Assembly (NCBI GenBank): GCA_964019155.1
Contig: OZ025244.1
Span: 29,819,468-29,883,467, forward strand
Direction: 5' to 3'
DNA: 64,000 bases
DNA from: Osedax fenrisi
Taxonomy: Eukaryota > Annelida > Polychaeta > Sabellida > Siboglinidae
In this document: piece by piece, positions 1 through 13,119 of the stretch
Layout: each line of letters begins with the position of its first letter
Position numbering within the stretch: position 1 is the first letter of the stretch
Translations under genes and position numbers: made by a program
Notes under the pieces: model-generated
What the model was told of the DNA's origin: nothing
The model's database searches: none
What the model saw: the letters and a program-made list of their open reading frames with translations, nothing else

Positions 1-135
1 ATATGTTACACCTTTAAAGGTGTAAATCATTCGTTTAACTTTCACACGTTTAGGGGTGAAATTTTCTATGTATTTTACACGTTTATGGGTGTAAAGTCAA
101 CAAAGACATTTTACACCTTTCAAATCATTCGTTTT
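1..135. repeat. Palindromic short repeats, ACACCTTTA...GGTGT type
   Basis: Three to four copies of a short dyad of the form TTTACACCTTTAAAGGTGTA, with variants carrying TTTAGGGGTG or TTTATGGGTG on the right arm, are spaced about 35-45 bp apart. The linker CAAATCATTCGTTT occurs twice. The dyad can form a small hairpin. It is cut by the window edge, so the left limit is unknown. I see no coding potential. It could be the edge of a satellite or of a palindromic MITE cluster. Confidence 0.5.
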
Positions 136-216
136 ACACCTTTTTTCTGTATTATTTCTAACAGTGTAGGCGACGCGAGGGTAATCGCCTATCAATTGAT
201 AACTTACAGTTACTAC

Positions 217-869
217 TCATTAAGGGGATCACATTTAAAGTGATGATAATTTATTTTTTTTAATATTTTTTTTATTACATAATAATACTTATTGTAGTGT
301 TTTTTAGTAAGTGTAAAAAAAATTAGACATGACAAATTAGGCATTCAGTCTACACATTGCATAACATGTGTTTTTTGACGATAAGATAATGCTATAATAT
401 AATATTCAATATTACATTTTTATGCTGTCAAACATCAAACGTTGTTTCCTCAGAATAATTATTTCACACTAGGTATGTGCATTCAAACATATAGAACATA
501 AAACTATTATAATTATAATATTAATTTTGTTTGCTTTATATAGAATTTAATTATGTGAATAGTAAAATAGAGAGATAATTTATAAAATGTATAGAATTCA
601 TTGTATAAAATGATAATTTCTATAGAAATACCATCATTTTAGTATCGCTATTTTTAATATAGATATATATAATATAATAAATAATAATATTAAAAATAAC
701 TTTCTATTTTCCTATGCATGTATATATTATGAATACATTACAAAAAAAATTAGGTCAATTGACTGAATAGAATATCAGTTCTATTTTTGTTAGTGGACCT
801 ATGTTTTTCCTATCTATTTATACACGAAATTGGCAAATTGCGTGTTATGTGCAGGATCCCCTTAAAACA
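217..869. mobile_element. Possible terminal-inverted-repeat element
   Basis: TTAAGGGGATC at 219-229 recurs inverted at about 857-867 (GATCCCCTTAA). The enclosed DNA is A/T-rich and non-coding. The left end continues CACATTTAAAGTG, which resembles a GGGATCACCCTTAAAGTG stretch near 62767. The arms are only 11 bp, so this could be chance. Confidence 0.25.
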
Positions 870-1319
870 TCAATACATATTCAACTATTTTATTATATAA
901 TTTTAAATTAAAAATAATATAATTAATATATCATTTTATTATTTGTTTGTAATAATTTGTATCGTTTTGTAGTTATTAATTATAATATGAATAAAATCTA
1001 ATATATCTAACATTTCTTTTTTTCATAATAGATGATACATTAAGGGGTTTATGATAGTTCTTAAAATATCCGATATGTACAAGATATGTTATAAATCATA
1101 GCATATATAATTTAGGACAATTTAGTAATTCATTGTGTAAAGAGTACGACCATTTAAATATTTAATATTAATTATAAATATATCAATATATGAAATTAAG
1201 TAATTATTTTATAATTAATAAAAATCAAAAGTTTATAATTTTTCACCAAAATGTTACTTTTTAGTTAATAGAATATATGATATATAATAATGTATTCTAT
1301 AAATATAAAATATACATAA

Positions 1320-1322
<3 letters not shown>
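870..1322. other. A/T-rich stretch with nothing recognised
   Basis: Very A/T-rich DNA with no credible exon, tRNA or repeat family that I can recognise. Confidence 0.4.
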
Positions 1323-1371
<49 letters not shown>

Positions 1372-1516
1372 CACTTGCTTATTATGGTAATGATGATTGC
1401 AAAAGTCTTACATATATAATGTTTTCTGAAATTGAATATTAAAAATATTAAAAATCTGACAACGACAAAATACCCTGTCTGGTGAAAATGCACTCACGTC
1501 CCTATATATATACATT

Positions 1517-1562
<46 letters not shown>

Positions 1563-1784
1563 ACGATGTGAGTTACCAACGTTTCTCGAAGGTAGATGAA
1601 CGAACACGTGACGATCGATAACTTGAAAACAAAAGTTGTAAATCCTTCACTGATGTGTTCGTTGTAGCATCTTACCAACGTATAATTCTTGTGTTTAAAT
1701 AAGAAGCAGCGCCCGCCCAATATTGCTGTTTGGTTTCCGCATACGTTTTCATCTTTATAGGTGTGAATATGAAATTACATTGTA

Positions 1785-1842
<58 letters not shown>

Positions 1843-1932
1843 TATACCATATAGGTTAATATTATATATTCAATAAATATATATAGAAAATGTATCAATA
1901 TTAAAGTAGATATGATCTATATATACATGTGT

Positions 1933-1984
<52 letters not shown>
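1323..1984. repeat. Cluster of four long (TA)n arrays
   Basis: Pure or nearly pure (TA)n runs occupy 1323-1369, 1520-1559, 1789-1840 and 1935-1984. Reading frames across them give spurious IYIYIY peptides. Other sizeable (TA)n arrays in the window include 2219-2247, 13670-13684, 23907-23937, 30560-30585, 34405-34432, 40442-40475, 47060-47094, 49840-49868, 50811-50851, 53232-53273 and 58734-58755. Confidence 0.95.
1560..1745. other. Higher-GC island between TA arrays
   Basis: This block between two TA arrays is clearly richer in G/C and CpG than its surroundings (CACGTGACGATCGATAAC; GCAGCGCCCGCCCAATATTG). Read on the minus strand it gives an inverted-CCAAT-like ATTGGGCGGGCG. It could be a promoter or a decayed exon; no protein family is recognisable in any frame. 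Confidence 0.25.
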
Positions 1985-1988
<4 letters not shown>

Positions 1989-2096
1989 AATACATTTCTT
2001 ATATAAGTATAATAGGGAGTAATTAATTTATAAACACTTGTATATTATAAAATATCACTCATTTATTAAGAATATATACAAAATTAAATTATATTT

Positions 2097-2215
2097 TCAA
2101 CAACAAAAGTCGCAAATACTACTTGAATGATTGTAATATGATGGGGGGAGGTGTGGATAGGCTATAAGGTAGGTTCAGTCCAAGTATATGATCTCTTTCC
2201 AGTTTTCATCATATG

Positions 2216-2257
<42 letters not shown>

Positions 2258-3579
2258 GTATTGTTGAATATTTAATATATATAGGATATTTCAATAAATA
2301 TATATATATATGTCATAATAACATAATTGAATAAATTAACACTGCAAAAATATAAATATACCATTATTATTTCTATATATATATAAATATATATTATTAA
2401 TATTTTTCATACATTTTTAAAATTTGTACTATAATTTAACTTTTTTGAAATATTCATTTATTAAATAATTTTACATTTAATAACACATTTAAATATAATT
2501 ACTACTACATATATATTGAACTATTTTTTATATGTAATTTAAGTAATTTAAAATATATTGTTATTAAAACAAATATTTGAAAAAAATTATTATTTATTTA
2601 TAAATATTAATATCAGATAATATGAAAGAATGATTACTTTTAGATATATCTAATTTTTTATATATCTATGTTACTTTATTACTACAGTAATACCAATGGG
2701 GTAATGTAATACAATCACAGAAACATAACATAGCGTTAAATCGTATTAGTTTTAATAATTTGTATGTAAATAATGTATATAATATATAGTAAAAGCATTC
2801 AGTGGATATTGTAATCGAGAAATATTATATGTAGTATAAAATATATAGAAAGGACATTTTTTTAAATTACTTCTTCGATTTTTATAATATTTCTATAGAA
2901 TAACTCCGACATATATAGGATATATTATACTTTAATATTATACCTATACAATTATTTAAATTAATAAAATCTATCAAGCTCCACTTTATTTAGATTTTAA
3001 TATTGCATTATAATACATAAATAACATTTCATACATTTTAGTATACATGGTACCCGATGAAAAAACATAAAGAAACATTTTCATATTTTCCAATATTAAT
3101 TAAATTATATGTTTTGAATTATTTTCAACAATTTATAAATATTTGTTTATTTTCTATTATATCATTTTCAAATGTAATACTTCATGTAGGTTACATATAT
3201 AGGTTACCTATTTATCAGTATCAGATGATATATAATCTAAAATGTATAAATATATGGAGCTATAGTTAGTATTTAAAAATTTAAAAATAGTAAAATATAT
3301 ATATATAATCTAACTTGCATATATTATTTTGCATGCGTATAGGTTCGTAGTCTGGCAAGTTTTAAGTTGTACATTATAATATCCATAGTAAGAACCGCTA
3401 TATAAGGAATTTCTATTGCAGCTCTGCCTTGATTCATTTCCATACCTAATATATCATATTGTTAAATAACAATAATTATATATATATTATTTATTATTTA
3501 TTATAATTTTAGTTATGTTGTTGTTTATTATAATATAAATATGAATACATATATTATGGTTATTATTTATTCTAAATTC

Positions 3580-3633
<54 letters not shown>

Positions 3634-3838
3634 TATATGTATATATATATATATGTATATATATATGTATATTATCTATGACTTAGTGAAATAATCACTC
3701 GCTGGGAAGCAGGAGTTTCTGGCTTTGATCCCATGAGGTTCTTGTTTTCATCTTGTCTTTATCAATAACTTAATAAACGATAAATCAAAACACAAGACCA
3801 CAAATTTTACATATTTGTATTGTATTATATCGGGCCCC

Positions 3839-3885
<47 letters not shown>

Positions 3886-6800
3886 GGTGTTAAAATCAAT
3901 GAATTATTACAGTTGTGTTATGTTGTGGTTTAAATATCAAAAATGTAGTTGTAAACACATACAATGTAACACTGTTTGGGAATTAACAGATTTATATATT
4001 AGTATATAGTTATTATACTTTAATTATTACACGGATGAATAAATATGTCATATTCCTCTGATGCTATTAATTCAGGGGTATTATGAATAGACATATTCAT
4101 TTTGAAATATTGTATAAATGAATAATAAATTAATGACACATTTTCCCAGCTTTATTGATTATATTTAAAAAATTTTATCATACGGAAAAATTTATAATAA
4201 AATTAATATTATAAATATTATTTGTAATTAAAAAATAAATGAAGTAGAATTTATGTTTATAAACATACTACATAATTATATTAATCGATCGTTACCCTAA
4301 ACTATACTTGAACCGTAACTAGATCGAATATAAAGATTTGAGAATATTAAATATTTCAAAATACCCAAAATTAAAGATTTTGAACCTAAACACCAACAAA
4401 TAGTTGAAAATTATAATTTGGGATTTTAAATTATATAACCCTAGTTAATATATTGTTATTGTTATTTTTGTTGTTAATTTATTTGGTTTTTCATCCTATC
4501 CAGGAACTTACATGAAGTTTTCACTTATAACCCTATGGCTCTAATGTCCCTATATATGTATATGGTAATTATTTTAATTCAGAATAAGTATAGAGTTTAT
4601 TATAGAGAAGTAATGGTATAAATGTTCAAATATACTTTTATATAGAAAACTCATATACTTATAAATAGTGGAACAATTATAAATAAATTAAAGTTGTGTT
4701 TATATTCATATCTTAAAAGTGAAATATTAGAATATTATAAATTACGTGAATTACACAAGATGTATATCGAAGGGTTTGTACCGATAATTGATTAAAATAA
4801 ATAAAGTTATGTTAACGACTAGTTTATATGTAGGGGAAATTATCCTAATACGGACTCCGATGGACAGTATTTAATACGGACATTCTCGGTATCTTAGAAA
4901 CTATAAATCCTACAAAAAAAAGTATTTAACATAATTCTGATATTAACAATACAATTATTTTTTTATTAAGTTTTTAATTTATGAAAAAAAATTTCAAATA
5001 AAAACTATATAAAAAATCAAAATATATTATTAAGAACTAAAGCATTTTAAACATTATATAATTAATTGTTATATTTTTTTCAAATATTAATTCAGCATAT
5101 ACAGATGGAATATATATCTCAAATACGAAACCAATTTTTATAATAATATAACAAATCAGCGAATATGAACAGTGCGAAATATTCTGATTTGCATATAAAT
5201 TGCGTATAATATAATATTAACATAATCAACGAAGTTACATCATTAATACAACGAAATTGGATAATCAAATGTATGTAGTGTATGGCAATTTGCCTAAGAA
5301 GCGTTAACATTTTATAATAAGATAGACTCCATCATAATACAGATTAAAAACCATAATCCTACTGCCAACTATCCTTCAATCATAGTTACCCCACCTATAT
5401 CTGATTTATTAAGTTTTTTTCGTCCGCCACATATATCTCTCGTATCTAAACTCCTACATGCTTACACTTCGATATGTCCCCCGATCCTATTCCACTATAT
5501 ATTTTTAAACTTTACTCCGATTATCTATTCCAACTGTCTGTAATATCATCTCATATTCCTTAAATTCCGGTACTGTCCCTTTTATTTTTAAACAAGAAAT
5601 AATCACTCCCATTCTTAAAAACCTTCACTTGATCCCGAAACATTTCTCAATTATCGCCCAATTTCTCAGCTACCTATGGTGAGTAACATGTTGGAAAGAG
5701 TTGTCTCTCGTCAACTAATATCCTATTTAACCGCCAATAATCTCCATATTCTTCAACAAAGTGGTTTTCACCAAGGACACTCCACAGAAACACCACTACT
5801 AATCGTAATTCATGTCATAACTTATACCCTTAATACTAACAATTTCTGTCAACTAGTAATGCTGGACAAATACAGTACTTTCGATACGCTTGATCACAAC
5901 ATTATACTGTCCTGTCTCCACATGCTTGGAGAGCCCTCTCATGGTTTACTTCATATCTATCTTACCGTAGTAGCAGTGTAAAAATATATAATTATTTTTC
6001 TTGCCCTTCTCCTATGAAATATGGTGTTCCCCAGGGATCAGTACTCGGTCCTTCACTTTTCTCTATTTATTTATATCCACTACCATCCATAATATCTAAA
6101 TATCCAAATATCTTTTACCATCTATATGCATATGACATACAATTATATATGTTTCTTCCAACTAATTAATCACCAGGTCTCAATAAGAAACTCTCCAATT
6201 GTGCTAATGATATTAAAGAATGGCTTATTTCCAATAATCTTCTCCTTAATACCTCAAAAACTACGTTGTTGAATCCTTATTCATTACCAACTTACTTCCC
6301 TCCTTTTATTATTGATAACATTTTAATATATCCTTCTCCTACTGCATCAAACTTACATAGGTGTACTTTTTGATTCTACTCTTTCCTTCATTCCTCATAT
6401 TACTACCTTCACTAAATCTGCAAATTATCATATATTTAGAATTAGAAAAATACGAAAATCAATTACTGTATCTCTTACTAAAATGCTAGTTAATCCCCTA
6501 TTACGCAAGATTACTGTTCCTCTATCCTTATCAATCTTCCAGTATCCTCTATTTCTCCCCTACATCGAGTTATTCGTTCATCAATCCGTATAACATATAA
6601 CCTACGTATTCGAGATCATTCCTCTAATTTCTCATACTAACACATACCTCCATGGTTCCCATTTAACAAACTCTCAGCTTATCGCATAATATATATTGTT
6701 AATTCCTCAATATACTCTTCGAATTGCACCTCCTATAATTCTGATTCTCTAGTACAAAGACCTTCAATTCCATCTCTTAGAAACCATGCATCTCATCTTC

Positions 6801-7915
6801 TATCTACCCCTATTCTCCATACCTCAAAAATGAATACTCGGGCACTGAGTTATATTGATCCAAAACTATGGAATTCACTCCCACTCTATATTAGATTCAT
6901 AAAATCTCATAAAACATCCATGAAATATATTCAACAATGTATATCAGGTAGCAACCTGTAATACTAATATTGTTTGTCATTATTATTTTATTTATTAATT
7001 TCCGTACGGTTTATTATATTTTATTTTATTATTATTAATGGTATTTATTGTTTTACCTACTCTATTATTTGTATTCTATATATACACTTTTGAGAAATAA
7101 TTTATGATTTATTTAAGTGTTTAAATAAACTTTAAATTAATCAATCAATCAATATATATATATTATTATAAATGTAAGTAAGATTTATCTAAAATTTCAC
7201 TTATATAAATTAATCATACACTAATATATCTGATAATTAATTATTTATTTAATTACATTAATTCTTGCACACAATAGAATGTATCTGATATTTATGATTA
7301 TAAATTATTATGTAAGTAAAATACAGAATGAAAATATATAACATATACTAATATATATAATAGATATATATATATATATATATAATACCAATCTCTTTTA
7401 ATGTATGCTATCATAATATATATTATATAATGGTATAATGGTTTCCGTATTATAACACAGGGTACCCGTATTCTAGCATGGGTATTGAATATGGAACCCC
7501 CGTTATCTATTGAATACAAATATTAAATAACATTTATAAATTACAATAATATTCCCAATTATATAATATAAATATATTATAATTTTTGAATACAAATATT
7601 GAGTCATAAAATGTTAAGACCATTTATTATTATTAAGTATTCGTATTATAATAGTATAATTAATGTATGATTCTTGATATAAACACTACATGAAAAGACA
7701 TATTGTATTTATTTTCAAATTGAATATACTATATTTAACATTCCTTATAATTATAATGTAATATATATTTCTATATCTCATATTGTATTACTAACCTGCA
7801 ATCATAATAATAATTACATGAGTAACATGACACGAATGATCCATTAAGGCCACTGCAAGAACTCGCGCAATCTTCAACTGTCATGACTCTTTTCGTATAA
7901 TCTTCTAATTCACAC

Positions 7916-7951
<36 letters not shown>

Positions 7952-8921
7952 TATAATTATACTTTCTGTTGTGTATTTGCTAGTCATAACCATGGTTATT
8001 TATAACATTAATATTTAGGGATATACGTATATACGTTTATCAAATAGTTAATTGACACGTGCGCCTTCTACTATATTGCCAGAATACTGTATAGTTAACG
8101 AACTTTTATTGCTGATAAATTTCCCGTCCTCGTAAACTGTATCATATATCACAGTCCTACTGCTAGTGGCATTAAGTTGTAGGTGTGCGTAGTATAGCAG
8201 TCTATCGCTGACGTAAGGGTCTGTCCTGACAGAATGCTCTCCATGTTGTATACTGAGAAAATAATTACATACACATATATATATATATAAAAATTATATA
8301 TATATATATAAAAACATATATATATATATATATATAACAATATATAATACAATTCTAGATGTAGATTACAGTAAACCAGATGTGATGAATTACGTCATGA
8401 ATTCTGACTCTTGATTTCTAATTAAACCACGTGTGCTATTATCGCCCGAGAACATTACAACGCATGCGCGACTGATTGTAGGGGTGACACGCATGAATAT
8501 AGGTAGCTACACTGTTATAAACGTGACAGGATCTATATCACCATACAAGGAATTTCCTACTATACTTATATAATACTATTTAACACGAATTATTTAAATT
8601 AATTATATGTAATAATATTGATAATTATTCAATTGATTATAAAAGTGATTATAAACACGTGATATTAAAGTCTATTATTATTGGGTAGTGGCGATAGGAA
8701 TAATTAAAGAACAGAAAATTCAAACTTGTTACATTTGGAGTAGTCGTGAGTAAAGCGGGAGTTATATATGTTACATTGTCCGGGTTCATTGTATCCACGT
8801 TCACTACATAGATAGCGTGGTCGGCTGCGAAATACAGCGGACACAGGGTACCGTTCATAGCTCCTCTGACCAGTGGTGGCTGTACGACCACAGCGACCAG
8901 TAGTAATAGCATCAACCGCAT
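2097..8921 (-). CDS. Probable secreted cysteine-rich protein, six-exon model
   Basis: I assembled this from exon-like patches on the minus strand. Exon 1 (8921-about 8733) starts MRLMLLLLVAVVVQPPLVRG, a clear signal peptide, then CPLYFAADHAIYVVNVDT. Exon 2 candidate 8506-8394 ends ATGAC|GTAATT. Exon 3 (8252 to about 8050) follows TTTCTCAG and reads DRLLYYAHLQLNATSSRT. Exon 4 (7904-7796) carries EDCASSCSGLNGSFVSCYSC and ends TGCAG|GTTAGT. Exon 5 (3445-3315) carries QSCNRN and LKTCQTTNLYACK. Exon 6 (2161-2097) ends SSSICDFCC-stop. Phases match at 2/3, 4/5 and 5/6; the exon 1 donor and the exon 3 end are unresolved. The protein would be about 290 residues, extracellular, with N-glycosylation sites and about ten cysteines. 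I do not recognise the family; the first part vaguely recalls the start of an LDL-receptor-type propeller and exon 4 an EGF-like domain. Intron 4 hosts a MITE split by a LINE. Confidence 0.5.
2250..3314. other. Putative intron 5 of the secreted-protein gene
   Basis: A/T-rich sequence between the last two proposed exons of the minus-strand gene. It holds short TA runs but no recognised element or exon. Confidence 0.4.
3582..3883. repeat. Two (TA)n arrays
   Basis: Pure TA runs at 3582-3631 and 3842-3883, separated by a lower-repeat stretch that holds a tRNA-like segment. Confidence 0.95.
3680..3740 (+). other. Weak tRNA-like B-box segment
   Basis: The stretch CACTCGCTGGGAAGCAGGAG followed by GGCTTTGATCCCATGAGG resembles the second half of a tRNA, with a B-box-like GGCTTTGATCCC. 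No matching acceptor stem or A box is visible. It is probably a decayed tRNA-derived SINE head, not a gene. Confidence 0.2.
4452..4552 (-). mobile_element. SINE 3' fragment (tRNA-derived family)
   Basis: On the minus strand this reads GGACATTAGAGCCATAGGG, then GTGAAAACTTCATGTAAG, TTCCTGGATAGGATG and a tail of AACAATAACAAT units. It is the 3' body and tail of the same SINE that is complete at 31903-32215. The head is missing. Confidence 0.7.
4831..7665 (+). mobile_element. MITE-like TA|GGGGA element split by a LINE
   Basis: The left end begins TA then GGGGAAATTATCCTAATACG and continues with a CTCGGTATCTTAGAAACTAT block at about 4885. This matches the left part of the element at 51713-54280. 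The right part (about 7435-7660: CCGTATTATAACACAGGG, then GTCATAAAATGTTAAGACC) matches the right part of that element. The centre is occupied by a CR1/L2-like LINE at about 5325-7150, so the LINE appears to have inserted into the older element. The right terminal repeat is degraded. No transposase frame is visible, so it is probably non-autonomous. Confidence 0.6.
5325..7150 (+). mobile_element. CR1/L2/jockey-like LINE, 5'-truncated and decayed
   Basis: Reverse-transcriptase remnants run left to right: PPDPIPLYIFK near 5480, LERVVSRQLISYLTANNLH and GHSTETPLL at 5690-5800, LDKYSTFDTLDHN (normally LD.S.AFDTVDH) near 5865, GVPQGSVLGPSLFSIY near 6023, and LYAYDIQLY at 6122-6148. The catalytic YADD box reads YAYD, so one active-site Asp is lost. 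Stops and frameshifts break the frame. C-terminal MNTRALSYIDPKLWNS-like remnants lie near 6830, and the 3' end (TTTATTTAAGTGTTTAAATAAAC, then TCAATCAATCAATC) has the short-microsatellite tail typical of these LINEs. The same family recurs at 56770-58735. Confidence 0.85.
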
Positions 8922-9068
8922 CTGTATACGGGTGATCAATGTGGGGTATTATGAACATATTAATGTGAGTCATTTCAACTAATTATCTTATGAAATATAT
9001 TATTTTTATAAATTAAAATCTATATATAAATGATATGTTAGAACTTATAATGTTTATCTAATTATAGT

Positions 9069-9071
<3 letters not shown>
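8922..9071 (-). other. Region upstream of the signal-peptide exon
   Basis: This is where the 5' UTR and promoter of the minus-strand secreted-protein gene would lie. Apart from A/T-rich runs I see no firm promoter element. Confidence 0.25.
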
Positions 9072-9143
<72 letters not shown>

Positions 9144-9146
9144 ATT
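9072..9146. repeat. (TA)n array
   Basis: Nearly pure TA dinucleotide run of about 57 bp, followed by a TTTATATATATATAT continuation. Confidence 0.95.
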
Positions 9147-9745
9147 TACAGCACCTTACCTTACTATAGGTACAAACGCATACAATACAGTGATCAATAT
9201 TCATGTAGAGGTGAACATTTATTATTTGTATTAATAACATTAATTAAATATCTTTATGGAAATATATATAAATGAAATCATAATAATAGTTAAATACAAA
9301 ATGAACTATTGTTTTAATAATCGACAATAGTAGTTGTTCTTCTTTATATCAATGTTACAGCACGTCTATTTTTAGTTATAATCATGTGACTATATATTGG
9401 TACTTAATAGGGTAATTCATTATGGCTATTAGTAAGTGTAATTACATAATATTTAAATTATGAACTCATTATTATTATTAGTAGGTGTACTTTATTAGGC
9501 GATACCAATGTATATTATGTCGATGATAAGTTGTAAGAAAATTAAGTTTACATACCTACATCATTTAATAATTTTATAATTTAAAATTAATCATCGCTTT
9601 CCACGTATATTTGACATATACCAGGATGACACTATCGGGTTAATGTGACAATATAATGGAATATATATTATATGTAAATATAATTATATACTAACTTTGA
9701 AATTAGTTCATCGCGAGTACTATTCGAATGTTAGGTTTGTTTCAG

Positions 9746-9864
9746 AAGTGGATAAGTTGATCTTTTCACAAATCAGCGTAAAGTCGTGTTCGCCTTTCGA
9801 ATGGAACGGTTCGAATGATAATACTTCTAGAGTTTATATTTACGCACGCATAAGTAATCGATAA
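9746..9864 (+). CDS. Possible terminal exon, unknown protein
   Basis: A G/C-richer block follows a good acceptor, GTTTGTTTCAG ending at 9745. In the frame with two leading bases it encodes 38 residues (VDKLIFSQISVKSCSPFEWN onward) and ends in TAA. No family is recognised, and the minus strand is also partly open here, so strand and reality are uncertain. No partner exon was found. Confidence 0.22.
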
Positions 9865-10794
9865 TTATAATCTAGAAAAGTACTGTAATTACTTAATTAT
9901 TAATCATTCTGATTTAATATTCACTGCATTAAGTGAAATCGTCGAGCGCGGCATAAAGTTATAACACCTAATAGGCGTGCGATTTCTAGAAATTCTATTG
10001 TCAGTATAATAATCGATATGTAATATAATTATTATATTATTAGCATTATTATTATTATCAGATTTAGTTATGTCCATGCTAAGTATAAGAGCATTACTAC
10101 TTATCGTGATAATTATCATAGTATTACCAATGATATTTCGGTAATATGAAAATAACACTAATCTTTCTTTAATTATCAATACAATAAAAATAAATATATT
10201 TAAAAAATTATAATTTATTAAGTACAATAATGTACAATATACAATTTTTAAAATTAAAAATAAAATATAAAATAACTAAACTAAAAGTAGAGCTTAAATA
10301 AAGAAGAAATAATACTAAGTATAAGTACATTAAGCAATACTTTTTGTTGTTAAATATATATTTTTTATAACAAATATGCAGATATAAATATGAATGGTCA
10401 ATACTAGTACACTAGTGTATTACTTATTATTTTGTTTTAATACTATATGTAATGTTCTTATATTATTACTATGTAAGTACTAAATCAAATTTAACACAGG
10501 AATTTAATTACATAATGTGGGTGTGATTATTCAAATACCAGGTTTTAAATTGTATACAAACATATATATATGTTATTATTCAGAATATAAGTCGGTACCA
10601 TTCTGATATTATAGAAATTATCGTCCAAAACCAATTATAAAAAAGTAGTTTTTTTATTTTAATCAATACATACACAAAATTTGCTTTATCACAAAAATCT
10701 TAAATATACTAATGTTAAAACTATAAATCTAAAACCATATAATAAAATACTTCATTAATAAGCAGGAAACTTATTAATAAATTGATGGTATTAA
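9865..10794. other. Intergenic A/T-rich DNA
   Basis: No gene recognised. A small G/C-richer patch at 9930-9990 (CGTCGAGCGCGGC) is open in short frames on both strands, but no homology is evident. Confidence 0.35.
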
Positions 10795-10885
10795 TAATAT
10801 CATAGCTGCGCGCTGATTGGTTATAGAGTATCCATATTAAGACATTACGAGTTTCCATGTTAGGGATTTATATGACCTCTAGATA
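10795..10885 (-). mobile_element. Internal fragment of the TACGGACAC MITE family
   Basis: Read on the minus strand this gives ATATATCTAGAGGTCATATA, then TAATATGGATACTCTATAACC and a CAGCGCGCAG-like block. That matches 52070-52130 and 53690-53765 in the composite element. The terminal repeats are not present here. Confidence 0.6.
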
Positions 10886-11239
10886 TATACTTATAACTTA
10901 ATTCATATTTGATTCAAAATATAGAAATTATGTTTATAATGTTTAGAATGTTTTAGTTTTTAATAATATATTTGTATGTTTTATATCGATACATTTGTAT
11001 ATTCTTGAGAAGGTTTTAAGTTTACATTTTTTTTATCATAAATTTAAAAACGTAATACAAAATCAGTTAATTGGATATATTAGCACTATTTTGAATAATA
11101 AAAAAATAAAAAAATACTTATTTAAACTATCCAATGCATTGCAGTCATTACAGGTATATATACTCACATTTTTATTATATATGGTAACTGTAAATTTAAT
11201 TATAAAAATATGTATTTTTATAATTATATTAAGATAATT

Positions 11240-11294
11240 GATTGATTACATTTTTGAAAAATATTTATACTATTATTTAAGTTTCCAAATAAAC
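11240..11294 (+). mobile_element. 3' end of a CR1-like LINE
   Basis: TATTATTTAAGTTTCCAAAT, then AAACTATT, parallels the 3' terminus of the LINE at 7100-7135 (TTATTTAAGTGTTTAAATAAAC). It leads directly into the (ATT)n tract, which occupies the place of the LINE's short tandem tail. Only the tail end is recognisable. Confidence 0.45.
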
Positions 11295-11640
<346 letters not shown>

Positions 11641-12129
11641 CAGATTTAGTTGATTACCGAGATCAAAAACCCAGTTATGGTATATAAGTTCTATTGAACT
11701 TATCGAAATACAAACCTGCTCTTGTTAATTTTATTAAAAATGAAAGAATTAATATAATAACTATAAAGATTATATATATTTTGTAATTATATTGTATTCA
11801 TTCGTGTTCTTTCTCATAAAAAGTAATACAATAATATAAAAATTACCTTTACATTCCAAGAATATCATCATATATATATAACAATAAAATAATAATAAAA
11901 TATAATAAAAATATATAATAAAATATTTAAAAAAATGTAAAAAGCAACAAAATAATAAATAAGTTAAACTATGAAAAACCAAAGAAAACGAAAAATCAAA
12001 ATAAGGCTACAAAGATAAAAAATATCTACAATACGAATACATTAATAGCTCAAAATTAGGAAATGTTACCATATAAAATAACAAATAATACAGACGTTTT
12101 TTTAATATTCATTGTAAGAGTATTACTAT

Positions 12130-12850
12130 TTGTTAAAGATGATATGGTGGCATTTCAAGAATTCAATAAACATGCGCATTTGTAAGGAATACTAAATTTC
12201 TCATGATCAAATATTATTGTTGGTATTAAGAATGTTCTATTTAACCGAAATTATATAAGGAGCATTTATAGGTAAATAACTTATAAATTAAACTATGCAA
12301 ATAATGCTTGTTATATATTCTAAACAAATATTTATAAATATATATATATTTATTATATCTTTAAATTTAAGAATGTTATGTCTTAAAAAAATGTAATCAA
12401 TATTGGTTTGTTATCAAGTTTATATATTACTCTCATACATTTATTTTGTAAATTTTGAATGCATTTTATATTTATAGGATAAGTAGGTTACCTACTTCCC
12501 AATATAACAGAATACTAATTAATATGACTATATAAAAATAAAAAGTATTTCAACTAAAATATTAATATTAAATTTATATTTATATCTATGTAGTAAACTT
12601 AGTCCATAGAAACGTTTATTTTTAATATTATTAATTTGCATTTTCCAATTAAGATTTTCGTCAATTAAAATGCCTAGGAATTTAAAGTTAATGGTTTTAT
12701 GACTATATTATTTATTTTTATGTTCAATTTATGTTTAACTCAAGAGCGATGGAATAAAAATAATTTTGTTTTTCAATATTAAGAATAAGCTTATTACCGC
12801 AAAGCTAGTCACATATTAAAACTCGAGTATAATTTAATTCAGTTTCTAGA
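12130..12850 (-). mobile_element. LINE reverse-transcriptase C-terminal fragment
   Basis: On the minus strand near 12700-12630 a clean stretch reads FKFLGILIDENLNWK followed by MQINNIKN. This is the conserved post-YADD thumb motif (KFLGI.ID..L.W) of CR1/jockey-type RTs. Further down, near 12480-12420, IKCIQNLQNKCMRVIYKLD matches the downstream I..IQ..QNKA.RII motif. Stops separate the pieces, and the catalytic core is absent (5'-truncated). Confidence 0.7.
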
Positions 12851-13119
12851 TCTTATAGCTATATATGTCTTAGGGCTTTACATATTTATTATAAGTACAT
12901 CATAATGTACACTATAAACCACTATTTCTATCGATGTAATACTCTATAGTCATCACACTTGTGTTCATTCATGCGTGACGGGTAATTATAAGGGATAGTG
13001 ATATATCCCTATCACTAACGTGACAAGAAGTTTCAGGCGATTATCAGATGATGTATACGTCCATGTATAATAATATTATTTGAGGGTGATATATGAAATT
13101 ATATGAAATATATATATAT

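Noticed and set aside
1254..1720. ORFs with IYIYIY tracts (also at 3815, 8149, 16778, 21608, 50742, 55469, 56694 and 59389)
   Set aside because: They are reading frames through (TA)n arrays and have no recognisable domain.
8395..8560. Plus-strand exon reading LIVGVTRMNIGSYTVINVTG (Ig-like appearance)
   Set aside because: The opposite strand gives an exon with a donor in phase with the next minus-strand exon, which fits the surrounding gene better. The plus reading has no partner exon.
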